The notes under the pieces are model-generated. The model ran no database searches. It had not been told where the DNA came from and saw only the letters and a program-made list of their open reading frames with translations. Made by a program: the position numbers and the translations under genes. DNA of 26,279 nucleotides from CAADGU01 sp964467705 (GTDB taxonomy: Bacteria; Chloroflexota; Anaerolineae; Promineifilales; Promineifilaceae). This document shows, one piece after another, positions 1 through 8,030 of the stretch (within the stretch, counting starts at the first letter, position 1; each line of letters starts with the position of its first letter). The stretch lies in contig CAYXUZ010000085.1 in the NCBI GenBank assembly GCA_964467705.1, positions 1 to 26,279 of the forward strand, given 5' to 3'.

Positions 1-721
1 TGGTTGGCCTGTCTATTGGGCACAAATTGTAGTGCGCAATGACAGTGGTATTGAGACCATTGAAGACCTGGCTGGCAAAACCTGGGGTGCGCCTAGCGTC
101 ACATCCACTTCCGGTTATCTGGTACCTGTTGCCTCTCTCACCGCAGCCGGTGTGGAACCTGGCGAAATCGTGGAAACCGGTGGGCACACTCAGGCTATGG
201 TGGCGGTGGCCCAGGGTGATGTGGACTTTGCCACCTCTTTCTTTAGCCCCCCGTTGCTGCCAGGCGGTCGCACCTGGAATCCTGAAGTGGATGATCCCGA
301 AATCTGGCGTGATGCTGGCGTTGCGCCGGTGCGCGATGCAGATTCGGGTCGTGTTTTTGTGAACGGTACCCCTGATGAAGGTGGCTATCGTCTTCTGGAT
401 GCTCGTGTAGCGGCCATGGAAACGATTCCAACTATCTTTGAAGATACCAAAATCCTGGCTATCTCTGATCCTATTCCTAATGACACCGTTTCCTTTGGGC
501 CGCAGTTCCCCTTGAATCAGGCTCAAGAAATCATCCAGGCTTTGGCCGTATATGTTTCTTCAGAAGCCTGCCTGGAGCCACCTGATGGTGTAGTGACTCT
601 ATGCTCCGATGCTTTCTATAGCTGGACAGGTGCAGAACCAACGACCGATGCTGCCTATGACCCCATTCGCTTTATGATTGAGGCGCTAGGTATGACTGAC
701 GAAGAGATTTTGGGCGAGTAA
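1..721 (+). CDS. phnD: PhnD-type phosphonate/phosphate ABC transporter substrate-binding protein, 5' truncated
   Basis: The reading frame is open from the left edge (base 2) to the stop at 719-721, so about 240 C-terminal residues are seen and the signal peptide is outside the window. The run VVRNDSGIETIEDLAGKTWG, followed by GAPSVTSTSGYLVP and then HTQAMVAVAQGDVDFATSF, is typical of the PhnD/PtxB family of periplasmic or lipid-anchored phosphonate, phosphite or phosphate binding proteins: a conserved 'edLkGk...g..d..StSGyl.P' segment followed by the 'gdvDfa' segment. The GTG at 32 is only an internal in-frame codon. phnC and phnE follow on the same strand, which supports an ABC importer. The exact ligand cannot be read from this fragment, and no C-P lyase gene lies nearby. 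No ACGGCCGT octamer occurs in this gene. Confidence 0.9.
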   Translation, partial: GWPVYWAQIVVRNDSGIETIEDLAGKTWGAPSVTSTSGYLVPVASLTAAGVEPGEIVETGGHTQAMVAVAQGDVDFATSFFSPPLLPGGRTWNPEVDDPEIWRDAGVAPVRDADSGRVFVNGTPDEGGYRLLDARVAAMETIPTIFEDTKILAISDPIPNDTVSFGPQFPLNQAQEIIQALAVYVSSEACLEPPDGVVTLCSDAFYSWTGAEPTTDAAYDPIRFMIEALGMTDEEILGE

Positions 722-742
722 CTTTCTGTTGAACTATATTGA

Positions 743-775
743 AGAAGCCGGGCGTTCACCCGGCTTCTCTTTTTT
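743..775 (+). terminator. Intrinsic terminator or attenuator between phnD and phnC
   Basis: A 10-bp perfect stem (743-752 with 759-768) closes a 6-nt loop and is followed by a T-run at 770-775. It ends only 5 nt before the phnC ATG at 781. It probably lowers readthrough from phnD into phnC and phnE, so that binding protein is made in excess. It leaves no room for a normal ribosome binding site in front of phnC. Confidence 0.8.
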
Positions 776-780
776 ACCCC

Positions 781-1533
781 ATGTTACGTGTGATCAACTT
801 GACTAAAGTTTACGATGACGGCACGGTGGCATTGCGTGATGTGAGTTTTGAAGCGCCTGATGGACAGTTTTTAGCTGTTGTGGGATTGAGTGGATCAGGC
901 AAAAGCACGCTGCTGCGGTGCATCAACCGGCTGATTGAACCCACATCAGGGGAAATCTGGTGGAATGATATTCAGCTTTCCCATATTACCGGCGAGGAAC
1001 TGCGCCGGGCACGGCGGAAAATTGGTATGATTTTCCAGCATTTCAATCTGGTGCAGCGCTCATCGGTGATGAAAAATGTGCTGAGCGGGCGGCTGGGGTA
1101 TGTCAATGGGCCGGCCAGTGTATTGGGCCGTTTTCCGGCGGCTGATGTGCAGAAGGCGTATGCCAGTCTGTCACGAGTGGGTATTCGGGATAAGGCGGAT
1201 AGCCGGGCGGATGAGTTGAGCGGTGGGCAGCAGCAGCGGGTGGGGATTGCACGCGCTCTGATGCAAGACCCGGAGTTGATTTTGGCCGATGAGCCGGTGG
1301 CCAGTCTGGATCCGGTGTTGGCGCACAGCATTATGAAACATTTGCAGCAAATTAACCGGGAAGATGGCATGACGGTGTTGTGTAGTTTGCACTTTTTGGA
1401 TCTGGTGCAGCAGTATGGTGACCGGGTGATTGCGTTGAATGGGGGGCGGCTGGTGTTTGAGGGACGGCCGTCTGAGATTGATGATAAAAGGTTCAAAGAG
1501 ATTTACGGTGAAGATGCGCAACGGATAGGTTGA
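781..1533 (+). CDS. phnC: Phosphonate-type ABC transporter ATP-binding protein PhnC
   Basis: This 250-residue ATPase would energise uptake of the PhnD ligand through PhnE. Walker A is GLSGSGKST at about residues 35-43, the ABC signature is LSGGQQQRVGIARAL, and Walker B is LILADEPVASLDP; these and the 'FQHFNLVQRSSVMKNVLSG' Q-loop region are typical of PhnC. The frame is open upstream to a TTG at 739, but that extension would translate the terminator hairpin, so ATG 781 (MLRVINLTKVYDDG) is preferred. Length matches the family (about 250). The stop lies 33 nt before phnE. The last codons and the spacer carry two ACGGCCGT sites, the first in the window. Confidence 0.93.
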   Translation: MLRVINLTKVYDDGTVALRDVSFEAPDGQFLAVVGLSGSGKSTLLRCINRLIEPTSGEIWWNDIQLSHITGEELRRARRKIGMIFQHFNLVQRSSVMKNVLSGRLGYVNGPASVLGRFPAADVQKAYASLSRVGIRDKADSRADELSGGQQQRVGIARALMQDPELILADEPVASLDPVLAHSIMKHLQQINREDGMTVLCSLHFLDLVQQYGDRVIALNGGRLVFEGRPSEIDDKRFKEIYGEDAQRIG

Positions 1534-1566
1534 CGGCCGTCGGCGATTTTTGAGAGGGTTACACGT

Positions 1567-3420
1567 ATGCCAGAAGCAGGGAAGAAGTCAGGGGGGCGGC
1601 GTTGGTGGAAATGGGCTATTTTTGGGCTGGTATTATTTGTGCTATATGCTTATGCCATTGATGTGACGCAAATTAACTATGAGGAACCGCAAGACCCACA
1701 GCGGCAAGCTGTGGCTACACGGGTGGTGCGGGCGCTGGCGCGACCTGACTTTTTTGTAGTGGAAGAAGAGACCCGTACCATGAATATCAATATCAAAATG
1801 CCCTGTGGGGAGGAGGTCACGGGTACAAGTTTCACGTTGTCAGACGGCCGTACCGCTACTCTTCGCCCCAATTGTGCCAGTACCACCCAGGATGTGTTGA
1901 CGTTGATAGGAACCGGGTTTCGCCCCCGTACTGACGGCGTGGTGCGCTGGCATCCATTGAGTGATGTGGCCACAACACGTGCGTTAGTTGCCTTTCGCAC
2001 GGATGGGGAAGGGGCGTTTACGGTGGATTTTACAATGCCGGATATACGGCCGTCTGAAGAGCCACAACTTATTGAAATTGAGGAGCAATGGCCCAGTGGT
2101 GGTTTCCTGGGAACAGGGGTGGTCGGGCTGAGTGAAGCCTCCAAGATTACTCTGGAAAAGATGGCCGAAACGGTTTTGTTGGCGCTGCTGGCGACGACAG
2201 TAGGCACCATTTTGGCCGTGCCCATCTCGTTTCTGGCGGCCCGCAACTTGATGGAAAATGTCGGTTTGCCATTGGCATCTATCACGACGGCCGTGCTCGG
2301 TCTGGTGCTTGGTTATATTCTCGGTGCAGGCGTAACCGGTTTCTTGTTAGATGTGGCGGCTGCGCTCACCAACAACACACTAACGGGATTAGGAATAGCT
2401 TTGGGGTTGCTCGTGTTAGCCGTTGTCGTCGTCAAGGTCGGCCCATCATACCTTTCAACTGAAGAACGCAGCCGCCTTTCTCAGTCAATTGGCTGGCTCC
2501 GTGTGATGCTTGTTTTGGTAATTATCTTTTTTGCGCTCTCCCTGCTGGCTTACCTGGGTATGATATTTGGTGATTGGGTCACGCCGCAATTAGGAATTTT
2601 TGCCTTTATGGGCCGATTCATTCGTTTTCTGTCGGAAGGAATCACCGTGTTAGCGCCGGCCACCATTGGTTTTATACTGGGGCTGATTGGCGTTTCATTG
2701 GGTAGCACCTATGGGCAAGAAGCTATTTTGCGCGTGGCCGAAACACCAGGGCGAATCATCACCGGGATCACGGCTATGTTGGGCACGGCCGTGTTCATCT
2801 ATGGCATCGGCTCCCTGTGCAACTGGCTATGGCAATTTGATCACCCTGAATATTGGACAACCTATCCAGCCATCATAAGTGGTGTGAGCATGTTGGTGAT
2901 TGGATTGATCATCCCGCCACGGCGGCAGTTCCCGGTTGGTTTTACCCTCTACACTGTTTTTCGCTTTATTCTCAACATGATTCGTTCTATTGAGCCACTC
3001 ATTTACGTGATTGTATTTGCGGTGTGGGTGGGTATTGGTGCTTTTGCCGGGGTGTTGGCGCTGACCATTCATACCATTGCGGCTTTGGGCAAGCTATTTT
3101 CGGAACAAGTAGAAAGCATCTCCGAGGGGCCGGTGGAGGCTATTACTGCTACGGGGGCCAGTCGTCTGCAAATGATCGTCTATGCCGTTATTCCGCAAAT
3201 TGTGCCGCCATTCATTGCTTTTACCCTTTATCGGTGGGACATTAATGTTCGGTTTTCTACCGTGCTTGGTTTTGCCGGTGGTGGTGGTATCGGTTTTGTT
3301 CTGGTGCAATCCATTAACTTGCTGCAATATCGGCAGGCGGCGGTGATGATGATTGGAATTGCCCTGGTGGTCTGGATTCTGGACTACGCCAGTTCAGAAA
3401 TTCGTAACCGGGTGATGTAA
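1567..3420 (+). CDS. phnE: Phosphonate ABC transporter permease PhnE, enlarged form (617 aa)
   Basis: An ATG with GAGAGG about 9 nt upstream starts a 617-residue membrane protein; ordinary PhnE has about 260-290 residues. An N-terminal helix (about 16-33) is followed by a soluble, probably extracytoplasmic, beta-rich segment (about 60-180) with Cys80 and Cys103. The permease core starts at about 195 (MAETVLLALLATTVGTILAV...LAARNL), is interrupted by about 230 extra residues with several hydrophobic helices (about 235-455), and resumes at 'YTVFRFILNMIRSIEPLIYV'. The EAA-type loop that contacts PhnC is at about 521-544 (GPVEAITATGASRLQMIVYA). The gene follows phnC by 33 nt. The function as the importer's channel is well supported; the role of the extra domains is unknown. 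No frameshift is apparent. Confidence 0.88.
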   Translation: MPEAGKKSGGRRWWKWAIFGLVLFVLYAYAIDVTQINYEEPQDPQRQAVATRVVRALARPDFFVVEEETRTMNINIKMPCGEEVTGTSFTLSDGRTATLRPNCASTTQDVLTLIGTGFRPRTDGVVRWHPLSDVATTRALVAFRTDGEGAFTVDFTMPDIRPSEEPQLIEIEEQWPSGGFLGTGVVGLSEASKITLEKMAETVLLALLATTVGTILAVPISFLAARNLMENVGLPLASITTAVLGLVLGYILGAGVTGFLLDVAAALTNNTLTGLGIALGLLVLAVVVVKVGPSYLSTEERSRLSQSIGWLRVMLVLVIIFFALSLLAYLGMIFGDWVTPQLGIFAFMGRFIRFLSEGITVLAPATIGFILGLIGVSLGSTYGQEAILRVAETPGRIITGITAMLGTAVFIYGIGSLCNWLWQFDHPEYWTTYPAIISGVSMLVIGLIIPPRRQFPVGFTLYTVFRFILNMIRSIEPLIYVIVFAVWVGIGAFAGVLALTIHTIAALGKLFSEQVESISEGPVEAITATGASRLQMIVYAVIPQIVPPFIAFTLYRWDINVRFSTVLGFAGGGGIGFVLVQSINLLQYRQAAVMMIGIALVVWILDYASSEIRNRVM

Positions 3421-3604
3421 ACCCATCCATTGGTGGATACAAAATAATATCTCTGATAACCTGCCACTTGTTATCCTGATGGGGTATAATGTCATCCAAA
3501 CGGGCAATCACACCAACTATCCTATTTTACTTTGCCTCCTTATGTAGTACCCTGAATGATATTTGCTAACGCATTGAACGTGATGTTGGAGGTCATGCCG
3601 TCAC
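3421..3604 (+). other. Intergenic region between phnE and the bactofilin-like gene
   Basis: A 184-nt non-coding stretch. It holds a TATAAT at 3485-3490, but no convincing -35 at a normal spacing (TTGTTA at 3469-3474 is only 10 nt away), so the promoter is weakly supported. A short inverted repeat GATAAC/GTTATC (3455-3475) is present. The Shine-Dalgarno GGAGGT (about 3588-3593) precedes the next ATG at 3605. No T-run terminator is seen after phnE. Confidence 0.4.
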
Positions 3605-5539
3605 ATGGCAGCCCTAAAAGAAACTGCTGTACCGGATAATAAAACCACAGATAACCCCATTGTCCACCCTGAAACAGCCAACCAGCATACAAAACTTGGG
3701 GCAAACGGCCGTAAACCCGGTTTTATTTCCCGTTTCCGCCGCGAAAAAGAGGAATGGCTGGATGTTACCGGTTATCTGGTCGAGGGATTGACCACCGACA
3801 AGCCGGTAATCGTTCACATGGGGGCCACTGTTGTCGGGCACATGGTTGCGCCAAAAGTCATTGTGAAAGGTACTGTCAGCGGTTCTGCGTATTGCCACAG
3901 TCTTGAAGTGACGGAAAGTGGGCATATTTTGGGGGATGTGTACGCCGTTTCCTTACATGTGCATCCGGGCGGCAAGGTGCAGGGTTGGGTGAGCAGTATT
4001 GATGAGGCTGACCTGGCGCGTTACCGGGCTACGGGCACATTGATAGATGAACATCGCTTGAACACACAGGCGGATGCCCTGGCTGATAAACTGGACACCG
4101 GCTTCCTGACGCATAACGAATCTCAGATGGAATCGCTGCATCTGCTGCAAACAGAACTGGCAGCAGCGTTGACTGCCCGTTATGAAACAGAGCAGGATTT
4201 TGAGAAGCGGTTGACAGAAATGGCCGGCGAGGCGTATGGCAAAATCAGTGCGCTCACGGAACAACTCACGGCCGTGCGCAGCGAACTCACCACCCAAAAA
4301 CGGGGCCTGGATGCATCGCAGGAAACCATCCGCCAGCAAAAAACGCAAATTGAACGGCAAAGTAATGAACTGACCATCGCCCGCGAATTGATGACCGACC
4401 AGAACCAGGAATTGGGTGAACTGCGTGATCTTTATAATGAACTGCGCCAGAAGCACACCGTCCTGACGACCGAAAAAGCGGAAGTGGATGTGGCCTTGGA
4501 ATCGCTAACTAAAGAAAACGAATCCTATGTGCAACGTTTGGAGAGCCTGGAAACCGTCCACCGCCACAATCTGCAATATCAGGCCGACCAGGAAGATTCT
4601 TTGTTGCGCTGGCAAGAACTGGCCGAGGTGAAGGAAAAACGGGCGGCCGAATTGGAAACGCAACTACAAAAGATGCAGTTCCAACTGGAAGAAAGTGCCA
4701 CCACCATCAACCTGCTGCGTGAACAGCGCCATGACCTGGACGAAGAACTGGAAAAGGCGTTGGATGAACTGCGGGGATTGCAGGAGAGCAAGACACGGCC
4801 GTTGGTAGATGCCGCTGTCCTGGCCGAACTCACCAGCCGCATCACCCAACTGGAAACAGAACTGGCTGACGTTGAACAGGAATACCTGGAACAGCTCATC
4901 TGGTACAAGGCCAGTCTGGAAAGTACACGGTCGGAACTGGAAGCAGCGCGGGAAACGGCCGTGACCCAAACCACCCAAATCGAACGGCTGCAAACGGAGA
5001 TCGAAGAGTCCCAGGCTGCCCTGGCGCAGCAGCAGGCCGAATTGACCACCTGGCGTGACAGGCTGGCAAAACAAGAAAAAGTGGCCGCCGACCAGCAGGC
5101 GACCATAGCCCGTTTGCAGACTGAGGTGGCGCAGATGGGGGAACAGGAAGCGGTGAAGTGGCAGACGGCCGTTGCCGAGAAAGAAACCACCTGGCGGCAG
5201 CAAACCGACGAACTGCAACACACCATCGGCCTGCTCAAAGCGGACAAGAAAAATATGCAGGCCACCCTGCGTGAAAGCCAGATGCAGCTACAGGCCACCG
5301 AAGCCGAAGTGAACCGCTACCTGCAAGAAACCCGTGCCCAGGGCGAACGGCTGGCCGAAATCCATGCCCGGCTGGTGGAACGTGAGGTACAATTAAAACA
5401 GCTTGGCGGACAGTACAAACAGGCGCGGGAGATGATCGAAAAACAAAACCAGGCCATCAAACAAATGAAAGAGATGGCCTCCGAAAAAATCCGCGCCTTG
5501 CAAACTGAAAATGCCCGGCTAAAAACCTTGAAGCCTTGA
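3605..5539 (+). CDS. Bactofilin-like domain fused to a long coiled coil
   Basis: The 644-residue protein has no signal peptide or membrane helix. After a polar N-terminus (about 1-45), residues about 55-140 show the short hydrophobic-Gly repeats of a bactofilin / polymer-forming beta-helix (for example IVHMGATVVGHMVAPKVIVKG, then VSGSAYCHSLEVTESGHILG and DVYAVSLHVHPGGKVQG). From about residue 170 to the end nearly everything is heptad-like, rich in Glu, Gln, Leu, Lys and Ala, as expected for a coiled coil several hundred residues long. Bactofilins polymerise into cytoskeletal filaments; a coiled-coil arm could link that polymer to other structures (inference). GGAGGT lies 11 nt before ATG 3605. 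The stop overlaps the next start (TGATG). Five ACGGCCGT sites lie inside. The bactofilin assignment rests on pattern only. Confidence 0.72.
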   Translation: MAALKETAVPDNKTTDNPIVHPETANQHTKLGANGRKPGFISRFRREKEEWLDVTGYLVEGLTTDKPVIVHMGATVVGHMVAPKVIVKGTVSGSAYCHSLEVTESGHILGDVYAVSLHVHPGGKVQGWVSSIDEADLARYRATGTLIDEHRLNTQADALADKLDTGFLTHNESQMESLHLLQTELAAALTARYETEQDFEKRLTEMAGEAYGKISALTEQLTAVRSELTTQKRGLDASQETIRQQKTQIERQSNELTIARELMTDQNQELGELRDLYNELRQKHTVLTTEKAEVDVALESLTKENESYVQRLESLETVHRHNLQYQADQEDSLLRWQELAEVKEKRAAELETQLQKMQFQLEESATTINLLREQRHDLDEELEKALDELRGLQESKTRPLVDAAVLAELTSRITQLETELADVEQEYLEQLIWYKASLESTRSELEAARETAVTQTTQIERLQTEIEESQAALAQQQAELTTWRDRLAKQEKVAADQQATIARLQTEVAQMGEQEAVKWQTAVAEKETTWRQQTDELQHTIGLLKADKKNMQATLRESQMQLQATEAEVNRYLQETRAQGERLAEIHARLVEREVQLKQLGGQYKQAREMIEKQNQAIKQMKEMASEKIRALQTENARLKTLKP

Positions 5540-6363
5540 TGGGTTTTAATATCACTTTACAAATGATCAACGGAAAATATCGGCAAATAATTACGCTATT
5601 GTTAGGGAATCCAACGCCTCAATCTCTAGTTATTGTAATGATCCTGATAGGGTTGGTGACAAGTTGTGTATCGGCAGAAGAATCCAACACAACTACACCA
5701 GCACTAACCACAAAAGTTACTGAGACCCCTTCCTCGGTCCCGTCTTTAACCCCATCTCCAACACATACTCCTCAACCTACTTATACTGCATCCCCATCTC
5801 CAACTTTTACAGCCACACCGACAAATACGGCTACTCCAACAAGCACACCATCCCTTACACCAACTCCTGTTTCAGGCCCAGTTGTCCCTGAAGGGTGGAG
5901 CATTTATGAACAAGCTGATGGGATTTACGCTATTGGTTATCCTCCTGATTGGCAGGAATCACCCTTCCCTTTTTCATACAACGCAGACTTGACTCTGTTC
6001 CCCAGCAATGAGCCGATATTTGTGAAAGTAGAAATTGCCCTTGTATATGATCCAAGTGGCATCAGTGTGGAAGGAGTGGTGGAGGCCGTTGGAGATGGCC
6101 TTTCTCAAGATCCAAGTATTGAACTTTTCCCGTTGGAACCTGTCGAAATATCAGGGCATACTGGGTTAGTTCGCAATGTTGAATTGAGTGAGCCTGGAGG
6201 AGAAAACCCAATCATTTTGCCAGGCCGACACTATTACTTTGTGAACAATGGCTTTTCTTTTATCATTACTATACTTGCAGATGAGTCGGTTTTTGATACT
6301 TATGTAGCCGATTTTGACGCCATTATTTCAACACTCTATTTTCCTCCTGATAAAGAAGGATAG
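5539..6363 (+). CDS. Probable lipoprotein with Ser/Thr/Pro linker and PsbP/DcrB-like domain
   Basis: The ATG at 5539 overlaps the preceding stop in TGATG, so translation is probably coupled to the coiled-coil gene; an in-frame TTG at 5536 and ATGs at 5563 and 5638 are alternatives. A hydrophobic segment (SLVIVMILIGLVTSC) ends in a possible lipobox cysteine. A Thr/Pro/Ser-rich spacer of about 55 residues follows. The C-terminal about 160 residues (from VPEGWSIYEQADGIYAIGYP) resemble small PsbP/Mog1-like extracellular domains that start with 'Y.igyP..W'; this is a fold-level guess and no function is claimed. The gene is clearly more AT-rich than its neighbours and has no ACGGCCGT, which suggests later acquisition. 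Confidence 0.65.
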   Translation: MGFNITLQMINGKYRQIITLLLGNPTPQSLVIVMILIGLVTSCVSAEESNTTTPALTTKVTETPSSVPSLTPSPTHTPQPTYTASPSPTFTATPTNTATPTSTPSLTPTPVSGPVVPEGWSIYEQADGIYAIGYPPDWQESPFPFSYNADLTLFPSNEPIFVKVEIALVYDPSGISVEGVVEAVGDGLSQDPSIELFPLEPVEISGHTGLVRNVELSEPGGENPIILPGRHYYFVNNGFSFIITILADESVFDTYVADFDAIISTLYFPPDKEG

Positions 6364-6395
6364 GAATATAAAAAAAGAGTTGTTAGGAGAAAGTT

Positions 6396-7265
6396 GTGGC
6401 AGATATTGAAATTGCGGTGATTGGCGGTAGCGGGTTGTATGGGATGGCCGGGCTGACCAATGCAGAAGAGAAGCGGATCAGCACCCCCTTTGGCGATCCG
6501 TCAGATGCGATAATTACCGGGGTTTTACACGGCCGTCGCGTCGCCTTCCTGCCGCGTCACGGCCGTGGCCATACCCTCAGCCCCAGCGAAGTGCCCTACC
6601 GCGCCAACATCTTCGCCCTCAAGACGATGGGCGTCAAATATATCATCGCCGTCAGCGCCTGTGGCTCGCTGCGTGAGGAGTTTGCTCCCGGCCACATCGT
6701 CATCCCCGACCAGTTGTTTGACCATACCAAGGACATCCGCGCCCACACCTTTTTTGGCGGCGGGCTGGTGGCGCACATCCCGGTGGCTCATCCCTTTTCG
6801 CCGGAGTTGAGCGCAGTGCTGGCAACGGCCGTGCGCACCGCCAACGGTACCGTCCATGAAGGTGGCAACTACATCACCATCGAAGGCCCCCGCTTCAGTA
6901 CCAAAGCAGAATCGCTCACCTACCGGCAGTGGGGTATGGACGTGATCGGCATGACCACCTCCCCCGAAGCCTTCCTGGCCGCCGAAGCCGAAATCGCCTA
7001 CGCCTGCATGGCGCACGTCACCGACTATGACGTGTGGCATGAAACGGAAGCGCCGGTCACGGCCGCACACGTCTTCCGCGTGGTACACCAGAATACCCAA
7101 CTGGCGCAGGCAGCCATCGCCCATCTGGTGCAAACGGCCGATGTCTGGAGTGGCGATTTTGCCGCCCACCACACCCTGGCCACCGCCATCTCCACCGACC
7201 CCGCCCGCATCCCCGCCGCGGTCAAAACCCGGTTAGCGCCGCTGGTGAGCAAGTATCTCTCGTGA
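6396..7265 (+). CDS. mtnP: S-methyl-5'-thioadenosine phosphorylase
   Basis: A 289-residue enzyme of the PNP/MTAP family that cleaves methylthioadenosine with phosphate to adenine and 5-methylthioribose-1-phosphate, in polyamine by-product and methionine salvage. Seen: phosphate-site IGGSGLYG at the N-terminus and LPRHGRGH at about 52-59, then IAVSACGSL, the IEGPRFSTKAES segment, and GMTTSPEAFLAAEAEIAYAC followed by VTDYDVW. The methionine and the DYD aspartate are the residues that favour MTA over guanosine or inosine in MTAP members. Length is normal. Start is GTG 6396 with TAGGAGA about 6-12 nt upstream. It follows the lipoprotein by 32 nt and may share its transcript. No other methionine-salvage gene is in the window. 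Confidence 0.94.
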   Translation: MADIEIAVIGGSGLYGMAGLTNAEEKRISTPFGDPSDAIITGVLHGRRVAFLPRHGRGHTLSPSEVPYRANIFALKTMGVKYIIAVSACGSLREEFAPGHIVIPDQLFDHTKDIRAHTFFGGGLVAHIPVAHPFSPELSAVLATAVRTANGTVHEGGNYITIEGPRFSTKAESLTYRQWGMDVIGMTTSPEAFLAAEAEIAYACMAHVTDYDVWHETEAPVTAAHVFRVVHQNTQLAQAAIAHLVQTADVWSGDFAAHHTLATAISTDPARIPAAVKTRLAPLVSKYLS

Positions 7266-7293
7266 CGGCCGTCACTCATAACATCGTCATTGT

Positions 7294-7322
7294 TTGTAAC
7301 GATTGCGCCACAAAGGTACAAT
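7294..7322 (+). promoter_or_regulatory. Predicted sigma-70 type promoter of the HTH gene
   Basis: TTGTAA (7294-7299), a 17-nt spacer and TACAAT (7317-7322) give four of six -35 matches and five of six -10 matches. It sits in the gap after mtnP and 38 nt before the next start, which indicates separate transcription of the HTH regulator. Confidence 0.55.
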
Positions 7323-7359
7323 GCTGTCAGGCAAACGTAAAAATGTTAGCAGCTGACGA

Positions 7360-7851
7360 GTGCGTATGAGAGAAAGCAGCAAATACTACCCCTTGTACCA
7401 ATTCTTCCAAAATAGTGGCGAGGATGTGATTTTGCTCACTGTGGCCGATGTGCAAAGTATTTTGGGCGGTGGGCTGCCATTAAGCGCCCGCACGCAGCGT
7501 GCCTGGTGGAGTAACCGGCGCACCGCCCACGCTCAGTCGGCCGCCTGGCTAGAGGCGGGTTATCTAGTGGACAAACTCGATCTGGAAAACGGCCGTGTCA
7601 CCTTCCGCAAAGAGGGAGTTATCCCCCCCCAGGAAATTCGCCGCGAAGGGGACATTGTGATGTGGAACAGCGACATGATCAAAGCGCTGCGGGAGCATAT
7701 GCACCTGAATCAGGCGGAGTTTGCTCAAGAATTGGGTGTGCGCCAGCCCACCATTAGCGAATGGGAAACAGGCGCATATGAGCCTAAGCGCTCCTCATCC
7801 AAACTGCTGGCCTTGATTGCAGAACGGGCGGGATTCAAATACGAAGCTTGA
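7360..7851 (+). CDS. DUF7662-like N-terminal domain with XRE-family helix-turn-helix
   Basis: A 163-residue protein. Residues about 9-85 (YPLYQFFQNSGEDVILLTVAD, QSILGGGLPLSARTQRAWWSN, HAQSAAWLEAGYLVDKLDLE) match the pattern I know from DUF7662, a small domain with a conserved 'R.WW.N...H.qa..W...G' core. Residues about 105-158 form an XRE/Cro helix-turn-helix (MIKALREHMHLNQAEFAQEL, recognition helix around VRQPTISEWETG). It is probably a DNA-binding regulator; its ligand is unknown. GTG 7360 or ATG 7366 can serve as start (MRMRESSKYY); no strong Shine-Dalgarno decides. It has its own predicted promoter and a strong terminator. It could control the neighbouring 75-residue gene, but this is only proximity. 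Confidence 0.82.
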   Translation: MRMRESSKYYPLYQFFQNSGEDVILLTVADVQSILGGGLPLSARTQRAWWSNRRTAHAQSAAWLEAGYLVDKLDLENGRVTFRKEGVIPPQEIRREGDIVMWNSDMIKALREHMHLNQAEFAQELGVRQPTISEWETGAYEPKRSSSKLLALIAERAGFKYEA

Positions 7852-7856
7852 CGTAC

Positions 7857-7893
7857 AAAGCTGACAGGTTTGCAAACCTGTCAGCTTTTTTTT
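7857..7893 (+). terminator. Strong intrinsic terminator after the HTH gene
   Basis: A 15-bp perfect stem (7857-7871 with 7874-7888) with only GC in the centre is followed by Ts to 7893. It begins 6 nt after the HTH stop codon. Because the stem starts with A residues it could also work on the other strand. Confidence 0.88.
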
Positions 7894-7904
7894 GCGGCAA
7901 GATA

Positions 7905-7933
7905 TTGACAAATAATAAATAAAAGTATAAAAT
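7905..7933 (+). promoter_or_regulatory. Near-consensus sigma-70 promoter of the 75-aa gene
   Basis: TTGACA (7905-7910), a 17-nt spacer and TAAAAT (7928-7933) lie in an AT-rich stretch right after a terminator. The -35 is perfect and the -10 matches five of six. It would give a leader of about 90 nt before ATG 8031. This is the best promoter in the window. Confidence 0.72.
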
Positions 7934-8030
7934 GATGTACGTTGACGGATAAAATGTTCTAAAAATCATACATCGGCCAACAACTCTCGTCAAGGGGAAA
8001 CCAATATAAAGTGAAGAGGAAGTAGTTTTT

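Noticed and set aside
739..780. Upstream extension of phnC
   Set aside because: The extra residues would be read from a terminator hairpin, and family alignments begin at MLRVINLTKV.
4579..5298. 239-codon minus-strand frame rich in Ser and Cys
   Set aside because: It is the complement of the Glu/Gln-rich coiled coil, an expected artefact of repetitive codons.
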